Origin: Betaproteobacteria bacterium
GTDB lineage: Bacteria > Pseudomonadota > Gammaproteobacteria > Burkholderiales > JACQAP01
Length of the DNA stretch: 64,000 bases
Assembly (NCBI GenBank): GCA_016194905.1
Contig: JACQAP010000005.1
Location: 269,114-333,113, forward strand
Direction of reading: 5' to 3'
Shown: piece after piece, positions 26,662 through 35,086 of the stretch
How the letters are laid out: each line of letters starts with the position of its first letter
Numbering within the stretch: position 1 is the first letter of the stretch
Notes under the pieces: model-generated
Told to the model about the DNA's origin: nothing
Seen by the model: only the letters and a program-made list of their open reading frames with translations
The model's database searches: none
Made by a program: the position numbers and the translations under genes

Positions 26662-26985
26662 TTGGTTTCTCTGATTGATTTCTCTGCGGCTTCTTACGAT
26701 CCCATCCCTTAGGCGTTCGATCTTACCCGCTGAGCAGAGAAAAATCTTGCCAGCGTTCGCAAGCGTGGAAGGGCAGGGCCAACAGCATCCTTGCAGGCTT
26801 GGCGCCCGGATTGCGCGAAACGCGTCCTTACGCGATAGTAGGAATTGTTCCTCGTTGTAAGGACTCGACATTACCTCCGCCAAGCTCACCAGCAAAGGTT
26901 AGATCCCCTCGCCGCACCTCGCCGATGCACGGCTGCCGAACTGTACTACGATCGATTATGATTCCCTATTGGCAGTTCTTCCACC
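26662..26985. other. Divergent intergenic region between iorA and the SARP-type regulator gene
   Basis: About 320 bases separate the two divergent genes and must contain both promoters. I could not identify a convincing -35/-10 pair, inverted repeat or small gene here; the open frames are short and out of family. Confidence 0.4.
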
Positions 26986-29900
26986 ATGTTATTTTCGCCC
27001 CGGTTGATGAGCGCGAAATCACTTGAGATTTTCCTTCTTGGCCGATTCCGAGTCCGCATTTCCGAAACGAGGATCGATAGCGGCGACATTCCGGGCCGCA
27101 AGGCGCCGGCCCTACTGAAGTTATTGGCGCTCGAACCCGATCATCAGCTGGGGCGCGATCAGGCAATGGAGCTGCTATGGCCGGATTTGGATAGCTCCAA
27201 TTCCGCCGCACAGTTGTATAAGGCACTCCACCAATTGCGCAAAGCCTTTGCCGCCGGCGAGCAAGCATCCGATACCAGCGAGTGGATCGTCACGGCCAAG
27301 AACGTTGTGAAACTCGCGCCACCTGGGGGAGTGGTCACGGACGTTGATGCGTTTCAGCGGGCGGCGCGTAACGCATTGGCCTCAAGACGGATCAACGGGT
27401 TGGAGCGGGCTGCCGCGCTGTACACAGGTGATTTGCTGCCGATGGATTTGTATGCGACGTGGGCCGCAGCCCCGCGCGATCATCTCCGGCAGCTCTCTAT
27501 CGATGTGTTGTTGGCTCTTGCCCAAGGTTATCAAGAGCGCGAGGATCTGGCTGCCGCTGCGCAAACCTACCGGACAGCGCTGGACAAGGATGCCACGCTG
27601 GAGCTCGCGCATCGGGGGTTGATGGCGATCTTTGCACAACAAGGACAACGTGACCGAGCGCTGAAGCAGTACGGTATTTGCCTCGATGTTCTGGCGGACG
27701 AGCTGGGTGTGGCGCCGTCACCGGAGACCCGTGCGTTGTACGGCAGGATCGACCGGCAGGGATCAGGCAGTGAGGTCGCCCGGGAGCGGACAATATTGCG
27801 CGTACCGATCCAAATGGCGCCCTTGGTGAATCGCGAGGCCGAGTGCCAAGTCATCACCGATTGCCTGGATCAGCTGCTTGCCAAGCGAGGCAACGCGCTG
27901 TTCATCGAGGGACCACCCGGTATCGGTAAAACCTGCCTGGTTCGCGAGCTGATTGCTCGCGCAGAGCAGCGTGGAATTCGCGCTCTCGCCGGTTCGTCTT
28001 ATGAAATGGAAGGGGCGATCGCCTACAGCCCATTCATCGAAATCATCCAGGCGGCGCTACACGATAGTCCCGCGGGCCAAGAACTGATACCCGCGGAAAT
28101 GGCCTCGGTACTGCCTGGCCAAGCGCTGAACGGGCAACCTGTTCCCAATTCTGACCCGCGCGCGGCGCAGAACTATTTGTTCGCGGGCATCGTCGCGTTT
28201 TTACGGCATCGGGCGCTGTCAAGCCCTCTGGTCGTGGTTGTAGAGAACTGCCACGCGGCGGATCAGGGTTCGCTAGAGTTGCTTCACTTTCTTGGGCGGC
28301 GGTTGCAGGATCTGCCGCTGCTTCTGGTCATCACCCTGCGCGATGAACGCAGTGCGGCGAGCGACCCGCTGCGCAAGCTCATCCGAAGTTTAGGCGAAAC
28401 GGCGATGGCACCCATATTGACGCTCGGCCCCTTAAGCCCCGCCGATCATCATGAATTGCTCGAGCAGCAGAATCCCCAACGACCGCTGTCACGCGAGCGC
28501 AGCGACGAAATCTTCCGGCTTTCGGAAGGCAATCCGATGTACGCGCTGGAGCTGCACGAGTTTCGCATTCATTCCGCGTCACCCGCTGCGCAACCGCCGC
28601 GATCGACTGGAACGATTCCGACCACGCTGAGTAACAGCGTGCTGGAACGGCTTGAAAAACTCTCTTCGTCCGCGCGTGAGCTACTGACGATCGCAGCCGT
28701 CGTTGGCGAGGACGTAGCCTATCCGTTGCTTGAAGCACTGTGGCCGGCCGGCGGTAGGGGGGCAGACGGTGCTGGAGCAACCTTACTCGACTTGCTCGAT
28801 CAGCTCTCCGATGCGCAATTGCTAGACGAACGAGGCATCCACTACCATTTTCGTCACGCGCTGTATCGAAGCTGCGTCTATGAATCCGCCTCCGAAGCGA
28901 GGCGTCGTGCGCTGCACGCGCAAGTGGCGCGCAGCCTCGTCCAGTTGGGCGAGCGCGAAGATGAGCTGCCGGTCGAGCGGATCGCCTTTCATTACCAGAG
29001 GGCCGGTGATGCCAGACAGGCCGCGCACTTCCTGATGCTCGCCGGCCAGCGGGCGGCATCGATGTACGCGCACGACGATGCCTTGCGAAGCTACCGAGAG
29101 GCCTTGGCGCTACTGGAGCCGGCCAAGGACTCCCTGGTCAAGCGCATCTGCGGAAGTCTTTACAGGGCGACCGGGGACACCAGTCGTGCCGCCGGTTATC
29201 TGAAGGAGAGCTTCACGGCCTATGAACGGGCGCTGTCTTTGTTCGAGGATTTGCCCGTCAATTCTTCCGACCTGACGGAGTTACATAGCAAGATCGCGCT
29301 TGTCGCCATCTTTACCACCGATATGCCGAAAGCCGGGCAGCATCTCGCACAAGCCTGGCAGCATGCCGGTCCCGAGCCGCGCGTCCATGCGCGGCTGCAC
29401 ATCCTGCGTGCGCTTCACCTGTGGCACTTCAACCGGCTCGATGAGGCGGCCGCCTATGCGCACCGCGCGCTTGAACTCGCGGAATCGGTACACGCGCCGT
29501 TGGAATCCGCACAGGCCTGCGAGATCCTGGCGATGACCTATCTGCCGTTGGGGCGCTGGCAGGAAGGACTGCAATACGAGAAACGGCGCCTGCAGCACGG
29601 CCGTTGGTCCCCCGACCTGGTGGTGGCTACCGATGCTCATCTTTGTTTGTGGGAATACCATGTGCACGATGACCACATGCTGGATCAGGCGAGTTCGTTC
29701 ATGCGTGAGGTCGCGACGGAGGCTGATCGGTTAGGCGATCTGCGTTGCGTTGCCATTTGCCAGTATGCGCTGGGCACGATTCATTTATGGCAGGGCGAAA
29801 CGAGCAGTGCGCTCTCCCAGCTCGATGCAAGCCTTGCGCTGCACGACAAGGTAGGTTCGCCGGCCGGGATGGCCTACGCGCTGGCACGCCGCGCGGTGCT

Positions 29901-30402
29901 ATATACGATGGGAAACGCCATCGATTTGGGCTGGCAGTCGGTGAAGAAAGGCATCGAGCAGGCGCAGCTCGCGTCCATACGCGACCATTGTCTGCAGCGG
30001 TTATATGGGGTTGGAATCTGGAATCGTCTGCAGGCGCAAGATACCGAGCAGGTCTCCGATTTGGTAGCACGAAGCGAAGCGCTGCTCGGAGCGAACGGCC
30101 CGTGTACGGCATGCAGTCTGGATCTCTATCCCTGGCTGGCGCTCTATTACCTCGAAAAAGACGATATCGAGCGTGTCGCGCAGTGCGCGGAATGTCTCGA
30201 GCAACTCGCCGCCAAAACCGGCAATCCTGTAGGTGAGACCTTCGCAGCCATCGTCCGCTGTGGCGCGGAATTGGCGCGTGGCAACACTGCCCGCTTTCAG
30301 GCATCGCGCCAGCAGGCGCTCGATCTCATGCAGAACGCTGTCCTGAGGGGTTCCACGTCACCGATGACCTACCTGTTCGACCGTATGGCTGGCACGCGCT
30401 GA
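26986..30402 (+). CDS. SARP/BTAD-AAA-TPR transcriptional regulator (1138 residues)
   Basis: Large signal-integrating activator. An OmpR-like winged helix starts at LEIFLLGRFRVRI (about 13-100), followed by a bacterial transcriptional activator (BTAD) helical domain (DVDAFQRAARNAL to about 255). An AAA/NACHT-like ATPase comes next with Walker A GPPGIGKT at 309-316 and a hydrophobic strand (SSPLVVVVENCHA) at the Walker B position, then TPR-type helices up to the C-terminus (for example AHRALELAESVHAPLESAQA). A second ATG at 27007 is possible. Such proteins are common in actinomycetes; in betaproteobacteria large versions act as activators of nearby accessory genes. Four same-strand genes follow. 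Confidence 0.88.
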   Translation: MLFSPRLMSAKSLEIFLLGRFRVRISETRIDSGDIPGRKAPALLKLLALEPDHQLGRDQAMELLWPDLDSSNSAAQLYKALHQLRKAFAAGEQASDTSEWIVTAKNVVKLAPPGGVVTDVDAFQRAARNALASRRINGLERAAALYTGDLLPMDLYATWAAAPRDHLRQLSIDVLLALAQGYQEREDLAAAAQTYRTALDKDATLELAHRGLMAIFAQQGQRDRALKQYGICLDVLADELGVAPSPETRALYGRIDRQGSGSEVARERTILRVPIQMAPLVNREAECQVITDCLDQLLAKRGNALFIEGPPGIGKTCLVRELIARAEQRGIRALAGSSYEMEGAIAYSPFIEIIQAALHDSPAGQELIPAEMASVLPGQALNGQPVPNSDPRAAQNYLFAGIVAFLRHRALSSPLVVVVENCHAADQGSLELLHFLGRRLQDLPLLLVITLRDERSAASDPLRKLIRSLGETAMAPILTLGPLSPADHHELLEQQNPQRPLSRERSDEIFRLSEGNPMYALELHEFRIHSASPAAQPPRSTGTIPTTLSNSVLERLEKLSSSARELLTIAAVVGEDVAYPLLEALWPAGGRGADGAGATLLDLLDQLSDAQLLDERGIHYHFRHALYRSCVYESASEARRRALHAQVARSLVQLGEREDELPVERIAFHYQRAGDARQAAHFLMLAGQRAASMYAHDDALRSYREALALLEPAKDSLVKRICGSLYRATGDTSRAAGYLKESFTAYERALSLFEDLPVNSSDLTELHSKIALVAIFTTDMPKAGQHLAQAWQHAGPEPRVHARLHILRALHLWHFNRLDEAAAYAHRALELAESVHAPLESAQACEILAMTYLPLGRWQEGLQYEKRRLQHGRWSPDLVVATDAHLCLWEYHVHDDHMLDQASSFMREVATEADRLGDLRCVAICQYALGTIHLWQGETSSALSQLDASLALHDKVGSPAGMAYALARRAVLYTMGNAIDLGWQSVKKGIEQAQLASIRDHCLQRLYGVGIWNRLQAQDTEQVSDLVARSEALLGANGPCTACSLDLYPWLALYYLEKDDIERVAQCAECLEQLAAKTGNPVGETFAAIVRCGAELARGNTARFQASRQQALDLMQNAVLRGSTSPMTYLFDRMAGTR

Positions 30403-30431
30403 CCCTCCTTCTCGGCTACCGAGTTGCAAGT

Positions 30432-30496
30432 GGAAGATTTCCGGAAGAGCCGATTGCTACCGTGATGTCCAAGCTGATGAAGTGACTCAGCGATCA
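30432..30496 (+). promoter_or_regulatory. Shared upstream element, copy A (before the TlpA-like gene)
   Basis: Block 1, GGAAGATTTCCGGAAGAG (30432-30449), is identical to copy B at 31814-31831. Block 2 (30456-30496), beginning GCTACCGTGATGTCC and ending GACTCAGCGATCA, matches copy B with few differences. It ends 26 bases before the ATG of the TlpA-like gene. It includes the 8-bp palindrome TTCCGGAA. Likely a regulator-binding or leader element. Confidence 0.7.
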
Positions 30497-30522
30497 TTTT
30501 CTGCCGAACTGGAGCCCTGTTT

Positions 30523-31086
30523 ATGCTTATCTTCCTGCGTACGTTGTCCTCGCTGGCAATTGCCACACTCATGTCCATAGCGCTCCTCCAGATCGCGGGC
30601 GCGGCTGAACTCCAGCTGGGGACGGCCGCACCCGAGTTCCGCCTTGAAGGAATGGACAATAAGACGGTCGCCCTTAGCGACCTTCGCGGCAAATTCGTCG
30701 TGCTGCATTTCGCCGCCACCTGGTGCCCGTTTTGTGCGGCGGAAGCGACCCACCTGGAGGGACTGCATCAGAAGTACCGCGACAAGGGGGTGGCCGTGGC
30801 CATCATTGACGTCAAGGAAGGCAAGAGCAAAGTCGCGAAGATGGCAAAAAAGTTCGGATTTACCTTCCCCGTATTGCTCGACTCCAACGGCTCGGTCGCC
30901 AAAGATTTCGCCCCACCGCCCCACGTGTTGCCCGATCTGCAGCGCGATGAAGTCATGATCGCATCCAACTTGATCATTGATCCCGACGGAAAGATTCAGT
31001 TCTTTTCCCTGCTGGACACTGGTAATTTCGACGCCAAGCTTATCAAACTGCAAGCACGGTTGGATGAGTTGCTGAAGAGCAAGTGA
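30523..31086 (+). CDS. Exported TlpA/redoxin-family thioredoxin-like protein
   Basis: Periplasmic thioredoxin-fold protein of 187 residues with a signal peptide to about residue 28. The redox site is Cys68-Pro-Phe-Cys71 in FAATWCPFCAAEA. The cis-Pro segment is not the usual GxPTxF; the region reads FAPPPHVLPDLQRDEVMIAS followed by NLIIDPDGKI, closer to peroxiredoxin-like/redoxin members. It comes 120 bases after the SARP-type gene and overlaps the DsbD-alpha-like gene by 4 bases (GTGA). It is the first gene after shared element A. Confidence 0.88.
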   Translation: MLIFLRTLSSLAIATLMSIALLQIAGAAELQLGTAAPEFRLEGMDNKTVALSDLRGKFVVLHFAATWCPFCAAEATHLEGLHQKYRDKGVAVAIIDVKEGKSKVAKMAKKFGFTFPVLLDSNGSVAKDFAPPPHVLPDLQRDEVMIASNLIIDPDGKIQFFSLLDTGNFDAKLIKLQARLDELLKSK

Positions 31087-31640
31087 ACGCTGAAATCCAA
31101 GCGCAGCGTAGCGGGCCTGCTTACCTCCTCCTCGCCACGATCCTTTCCTGTCCGGCGCTGGGCTTTGCGCAGGTAACGAGCGTGGTCACCGTGACGCTTC
31201 CTGCCTCGGTTGAAATAGAGGCGGGCCACAGCCGCTCGTTGCGCATCCAGGTCAGAGTTAATCCGGGTTACCACGTGCAGGCCAATCCGGTGAGAAATGC
31301 AAACCTGATTCCTATCACGGTTGAGCTTGGGCCAAGTGGCGGTGTGCGCCCGGACCGGCCAGTGTATCCGCCAAGCAAGCCGTTTCGCATAGCGGATGGC
31401 TCGGAAGATTTGGTCGTCTACGACGACTCCTTCTTTATCGAGTCTTCAGTCCGTGTGGCCCAGGCGCAACGGCCTGGCTTGGTGGTCCTGAACGGCACAC
31501 TGCGGTATCAAGCCTGCACCGACAGAACCTGCCTTGCCCCGCGTACCATTCCGCTGCGGGTCCCGATTAAAGTGGTTCGTGATCACCGACAAAGCTTAGC
31601 CGCAGAACCGCGTCAATATTCATTGCCGCATCATCGATAG
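31083..31640 (+). CDS. Lone DsbD N-terminal (alpha) domain-like protein
   Basis: Exported protein of 185 residues similar to the N-terminal immunoglobulin-like domain of the thiol:disulfide interchange protein DsbD, but without the membrane and C-terminal thioredoxin parts. The domain shows VNPGYHVQANPV and FRIADGSEDLVVYDDSFFIE, and the active pair Cys145/Cys150 in YQACTDRTCLAPRTIPLRV. GTG at 31083 overlaps the stop of the TlpA-like gene, so the two are coupled and are probable redox partners. A signal peptide lies at about residues 12-29. Confidence 0.82.
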   Translation: MNAEIQAQRSGPAYLLLATILSCPALGFAQVTSVVTVTLPASVEIEAGHSRSLRIQVRVNPGYHVQANPVRNANLIPITVELGPSGGVRPDRPVYPPSKPFRIADGSEDLVVYDDSFFIESSVRVAQAQRPGLVVLNGTLRYQACTDRTCLAPRTIPLRVPIKVVRDHRQSLAAEPRQYSLPHHR

Positions 31641-31813
31641 GGTGTTTGTCGGGGGCGAAGACTGACAATTGCACTTCGCGGAAGCGGCGGCGTTGGGCGC
31701 TTCAGGTCTCGCGGCGGCGCAGCAGCAAGTGCGCGCTTGCGTGCCGCGTTGGTTCGCCCGCGGCGGCCTCATCGGCCAGGCCGATCCGCGCGAGATCGCG
31801 CCAAGTCGCAGGC

Positions 31814-31888
31814 GGAAGATTTCCGGAAGAGAACCGGAAGAACCCATCGCTATCGTGATGCCCACGCTGAGAAGCGACTCAGCGATCG
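31814..31888 (+). promoter_or_regulatory. Shared upstream element, copy B (before the methyltransferase gene)
   Basis: Block 1 (31814-31831) is identical in 18 of 18 bases to copy A. Block 2 (31849-31888), GCTATCGTGATGCCC to GACTCAGCGATCG, matches copy A with a 1-base gap. The spacer between blocks is 17 bases here against 6 in copy A. It ends 25 bases before the methyltransferase ATG, nearly the same distance as in copy A. Confidence 0.7.
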
Positions 31889-31913
31889 TCATCAGCCAAA
31901 AAGGAGGTGCATC

Positions 31914-32702
31914 ATGACTACGGCGACGGCAAACCCGCTGCAACTCAATACCCTTGAGCTGGAGCAAAAGGTCAAGGACATGTATCAGGCGGTTGCGCAG
32001 AACCCGCACGGCGAGTTTCACTTCGAGCTGGGCCGCGTGTTGGCGGAACGCCTCGGATATCGCGGCTCCGATCTGGACCGTATTCCGGCGGCCGCCATCG
32101 ACTCGTTCGCGGGCGTTGGCTATTACTTCGACCTTGCCAAGCTACAGGAAGGGGAAACGGTAGTCGATCTGGGAAGCGGATCGGGCATGGACTCGTTCGT
32201 GGCCGCCCTGCACGTCGGCAAGACCGGCAAGGTGGTCGGCGTGGACATGACTGACCAGCAGCTCGCGAAAGCCGAGCGCTTGCGCGCTGCCGCCGGTTTC
32301 GAAAACATTTCCTACTTGAAGGGGTACATCGAAAGCGTGCCCCACGACGACGGCGCCTTCGACGCGCTCATCAGCAACGGGGTGATCAACCTGGCGCCGG
32401 ACAAGCACCGGGTGTTCAAGGAAGCGGCGCGTCTGTTGCGGGCCGGCGGGCGGTTGGCGATTGCCGACATCGTCACCGAAGCCCAGCTTCCCGACGGCAT
32501 TACCTGCAATGCCACCTTGTGGGCAGCCTGCATCGGTGGCGCCATGCAAGTGGACAACTATGTGGCGGCGATCGAGCAGGCCGGGCTGCGGGTGGACGCT
32601 ATTCAGGACAATCCGCAATACCGCTTCATCTCCGATAACGCCCAGGGCGCGGCCAGGAAGTACGGCGTAAAGAGCGTTTCGCTTTTGGCAACCAAGGCGT
32701 AG
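31914..32702 (+). CDS. ArsM-like SAM-dependent methyltransferase
   Basis: Class I methyltransferase of 262 residues with an extended N-terminal helical part. The SAM loop is VVDLGSGSGMDSFVAA (ArsM proteins usually have GCGSG), the acidic strand is VVGVDMTDQQLAKA, and ALISNGVINLAPDKHRVFKE and GGRLAIADIV are typical of the arsenite methyltransferase/UbiE-like group. Only Cys198 and Cys206 (TCNATLWAACIGGA) are present. Cys206 falls where ArsM has one of its arsenic-binding cysteines, while the N-terminal ones are absent. AAGGAGG lies 6 bases upstream of the ATG. The substrate may be a metalloid or another small molecule. Confidence 0.82.
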   Translation: MTTATANPLQLNTLELEQKVKDMYQAVAQNPHGEFHFELGRVLAERLGYRGSDLDRIPAAAIDSFAGVGYYFDLAKLQEGETVVDLGSGSGMDSFVAALHVGKTGKVVGVDMTDQQLAKAERLRAAAGFENISYLKGYIESVPHDDGAFDALISNGVINLAPDKHRVFKEAARLLRAGGRLAIADIVTEAQLPDGITCNATLWAACIGGAMQVDNYVAAIEQAGLRVDAIQDNPQYRFISDNAQGAARKYGVKSVSLLATKA

Positions 32703-32774
32703 CAAGGTAACCGGCGTAGCGAGTCACCACGCAACGGATCTTTTGACTCAATTTCGACTATTGGAGGATAAGAC

Positions 32775-33281
32775 ATGTTTAAGGTGATCCAAGGAGCAAC
32801 TGCCACGTCAAAAGTGCGTTCTTTTATGAAGTCAGCCACTATGGCAGGCCTCGCGATGAGCCTGGTGGTGGCAAGCGTTCTCAATGCCGCAGACCCGCAG
32901 CCAGCCAAATCGCTCTATGATCGTTTGGGAGGGGTTTATCCCATCTCCGTGGTGGTGGACAGCTTCATCGATCTGCTGCTGGTCAACGATGTCCTCAATT
33001 CAAATCCAGCCATCAAGGCCGCGAGAGACCGGGTTCCCGCGGCAGGGCTGAAGTTTCATGTGACCACCCTGGTCTGCCAGCACACAGGAGGGCCATGCCA
33101 ATACACCGGCCGCGCAATGAAAGAGTCTCACAGCCACCTCAATATCAGCGAGAAAGAGTGGCAGGCCATGGCGGCGGACTTCCGGCGGGTGCTTAACAAC
33201 TACGGTGTGCCCGCGAAAGAGCAGAAGGAGTTATTCGCCATCGTGGAAAGTACAAAGCAGGACATCGTGGCCGGAAAGTAA
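32775..33281 (+). CDS. Exported group I truncated hemoglobin
   Basis: Globin of the 2/2 truncated group I type, 168 residues including an N-terminal signal-like segment (about 18-39, ending in NAAD). The globin starts at SLYDRLGGVYPISVVVDSFI. CQHTGGPCQYTGRAMKESHS contains the start of the family's F-helix region, with His119 the expected proximal heme ligand, and the HLNISEKEWQ segment follows. GGAGGA precedes the ATG. Export of such a globin is uncommon. It sits 72 bases after the methyltransferase, so it could be in the same transcript and protect against NO or serve redox sensing. Confidence 0.87.
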   Translation: MFKVIQGATATSKVRSFMKSATMAGLAMSLVVASVLNAADPQPAKSLYDRLGGVYPISVVVDSFIDLLLVNDVLNSNPAIKAARDRVPAAGLKFHVTTLVCQHTGGPCQYTGRAMKESHSHLNISEKEWQAMAADFRRVLNNYGVPAKEQKELFAIVESTKQDIVAGK

Positions 33282-33440
33282 GATTCCCGGGCGAAACTCG
33301 TGGCTTTGGCAGGACATCATGGAGAATCGTGGTGCCTGCCGGCCGCGCGGTTTAGTGTTTGGAAGAAGAGCGTTGGCGCGAAGATCGAATGGCCGAACCG
33401 GCTAGAATCGGCGGCAAAAGCTTTCCCTTGACCGCCGATA

Positions 33441-34805
33441 ATGCCTGAGAAACCCCTCCCCGGCACTGCCTCCAGCCAATTCGCGAAGCGTTTCCAAGGC
33501 GCCGTCATACTGCCCGGCGACGCGGAGTTCGACCAGGCTCGCCGGGTGTGGAACGGCATGATTGATAAGACGCCGGCGCTGATCGCCCGCTGTGCGGGCG
33601 TCGACGATGTCAGGGCGGCGGTGGAATTCGCGCGAGAGCACCAACTGCTGGTCGCGGTCCGCGGCGGCGGGCACAGCGTGGCGGGTCACGGGACTTGCGA
33701 CGGTGGTCTGGTTATCGATCTATCGCGCATGCGCGATGTTCAAGTCGATCCGCAGAAGCGGGTCGCAGTGGTCGCTCCGGGTATGAATTGGGGTGGCCTG
33801 GACCGCGCGACGCAGGCGCACGCCCTGGCAGTGACTGGAGGAATTGTGTCCGATACGGGGGTCGCCGGACTGACCCTGAGTGGCGGCATCGGTTGGCTGA
33901 TGCGCAAGCACGGCTTGACTGCGGACAATCTGCTGGCGGCGAATCTGATTACCTCCGATGGAGAACGCGTGCACGCGAGCACGGAGCAAAACGCGGAACT
34001 GCTCTGGGGTTTGCAGCGCGGCGGGGGCAATTTCGGGATCGTCACCGAACTGCATTTCCGTCTGCACCCGGTGGGGCCGATCGTACTCGCCGGTTGGATC
34101 CTGTATCCGCAGGAAAAGGCAACCGAAGTTCTGCGTTTTTACCGCGACTACGCCGCCACCCTACCCGATGAGCTCACCACAATTGTTATCTTGCGCCGGC
34201 TGCCGCATCTGCCCACGTTGCCGCCTTTTCTGCGCGGCATGCCGGTCATCGGAATCTCGGTCTGCTATGCCGGAGTGATCGAGGCAGGTGAGCGGGTAGT
34301 GCAGCCTTTACGCGCCTTCGGATCACCCGTTGTTGACGGCATCGCTCTGAAGCCTTATGTCACTCACCAAACCATGTTCGACGCCGCGCAACCGCCGGGA
34401 CGCCACAACTACTGGAAGACCGCCTACTTGGCCGAGCTCAGCGACGCTGCCATCGATGTCATCGTCGATGGGGCCAGCCGGATGGTATCGCCCCTGTCGG
34501 CTCTGACGGTGTATCAGTTGGGCGGCGCGGCCCAACTGGGGAACGCGGCCTATTGCTTGAACGCTGCCGCGACCTGGACTGATCCGGCAGACATACAACG
34601 GAACATCGCCTGGGCCTGCGCGCTGTGGGCCGCGATCGAACCGTGGTCGACCTCGGGCGCCTATTCGAATTTCCTCGGCGAGGAAGATCAAGAGCGCACG
34701 CGCTCTGCCTATCTGAATCACTACGATCGCCTGGTGGCTCTGAAGAACGCTTATGATCCAACCAATTTTTTCCGCTTGAATCAGAACATCGGACCGACGG
34801 TCTGA
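33441..34805 (+). CDS. FAD-linked oxidoreductase, berberine-bridge-enzyme (BBE) type
   Basis: Flavoprotein of 454 residues. The PCMH FAD-binding half includes VRGGGHSVAGHGTCDGGLVI, where the His is the usual covalent 8-alpha FAD attachment site, and GGIVSDTGVAGLTLSGGIGW. The BBE C-terminal motif NAYDPTNFFRLNQNI is at the end. The second covalent cysteine seen in bicovalent members is not at the expected site (the segment reads TLSGGIGWLMRKHGLT), so it is probably mono-covalent. The substrate (sugar, alcohol or aromatic) is unknown. No signal peptide. Confidence 0.9.
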   Translation: MPEKPLPGTASSQFAKRFQGAVILPGDAEFDQARRVWNGMIDKTPALIARCAGVDDVRAAVEFAREHQLLVAVRGGGHSVAGHGTCDGGLVIDLSRMRDVQVDPQKRVAVVAPGMNWGGLDRATQAHALAVTGGIVSDTGVAGLTLSGGIGWLMRKHGLTADNLLAANLITSDGERVHASTEQNAELLWGLQRGGGNFGIVTELHFRLHPVGPIVLAGWILYPQEKATEVLRFYRDYAATLPDELTTIVILRRLPHLPTLPPFLRGMPVIGISVCYAGVIEAGERVVQPLRAFGSPVVDGIALKPYVTHQTMFDAAQPPGRHNYWKTAYLAELSDAAIDVIVDGASRMVSPLSALTVYQLGGAAQLGNAAYCLNAAATWTDPADIQRNIAWACALWAAIEPWSTSGAYSNFLGEEDQERTRSAYLNHYDRLVALKNAYDPTNFFRLNQNIGPTV

Positions 34806-34927
34806 ATCCCGGAGGGAGACACACGTGAGCGGATCCCATACCTGATCAAGTTTTCCTCACGCTGGCGTTACCTGCTTAAAGTGACGCAGTCTGGACTGGA
34901 CCGCATTGCGGATGTGCCGATCGGGGG

Positions 34928-35086
34928 GGCGCCGACTTCGCCGACTGCCTGCTAGGCCAGACGAACCTCGAAGCCGGATGCTCTGAAACGGTTACCCTCG
35001 ACAAGAAGGCCGCGAAGGCAGGCGGGTTGCGTTTATTGGCGCGTCTGACCCTGATGTATCGAGGTCCGCTCTCCGACGCTGGTTGA
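34928..35086 (+). pseudogene. Remnant of a VapC-type PIN-domain toxin (C-terminal piece)
   Basis: The frame reads GADFADCLLGQTNLEAGCSE followed by TVTLDKKAAKAGGLRLL, which matches the last third of VapC PIN nucleases (ADF-x-DCLIG, DKKAAK). There is no start codon or N-terminal half, and a run of seven G bases lies directly upstream. The frame stops at a TGA that overlaps the -35 box of the next toxin-antitoxin operon. I read it as a decayed gene. Confidence 0.5.

Noticed and set aside
30380-30410. Possible sigma-54 promoter (TGGCACGCGCTG) at the end of the regulator gene
   Set aside because: The -12 half is not TTGC-like and the match overlaps the coding end, so it is likely chance.
31641-31913. 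In-frame N-terminal extension of the methyltransferase (frame open from 31737)
   Set aside because: The strong ribosome-binding site AAGGAGG and conserved start favour the ATG at 31914; the extension is Arg-rich and overlaps the shared regulatory element.
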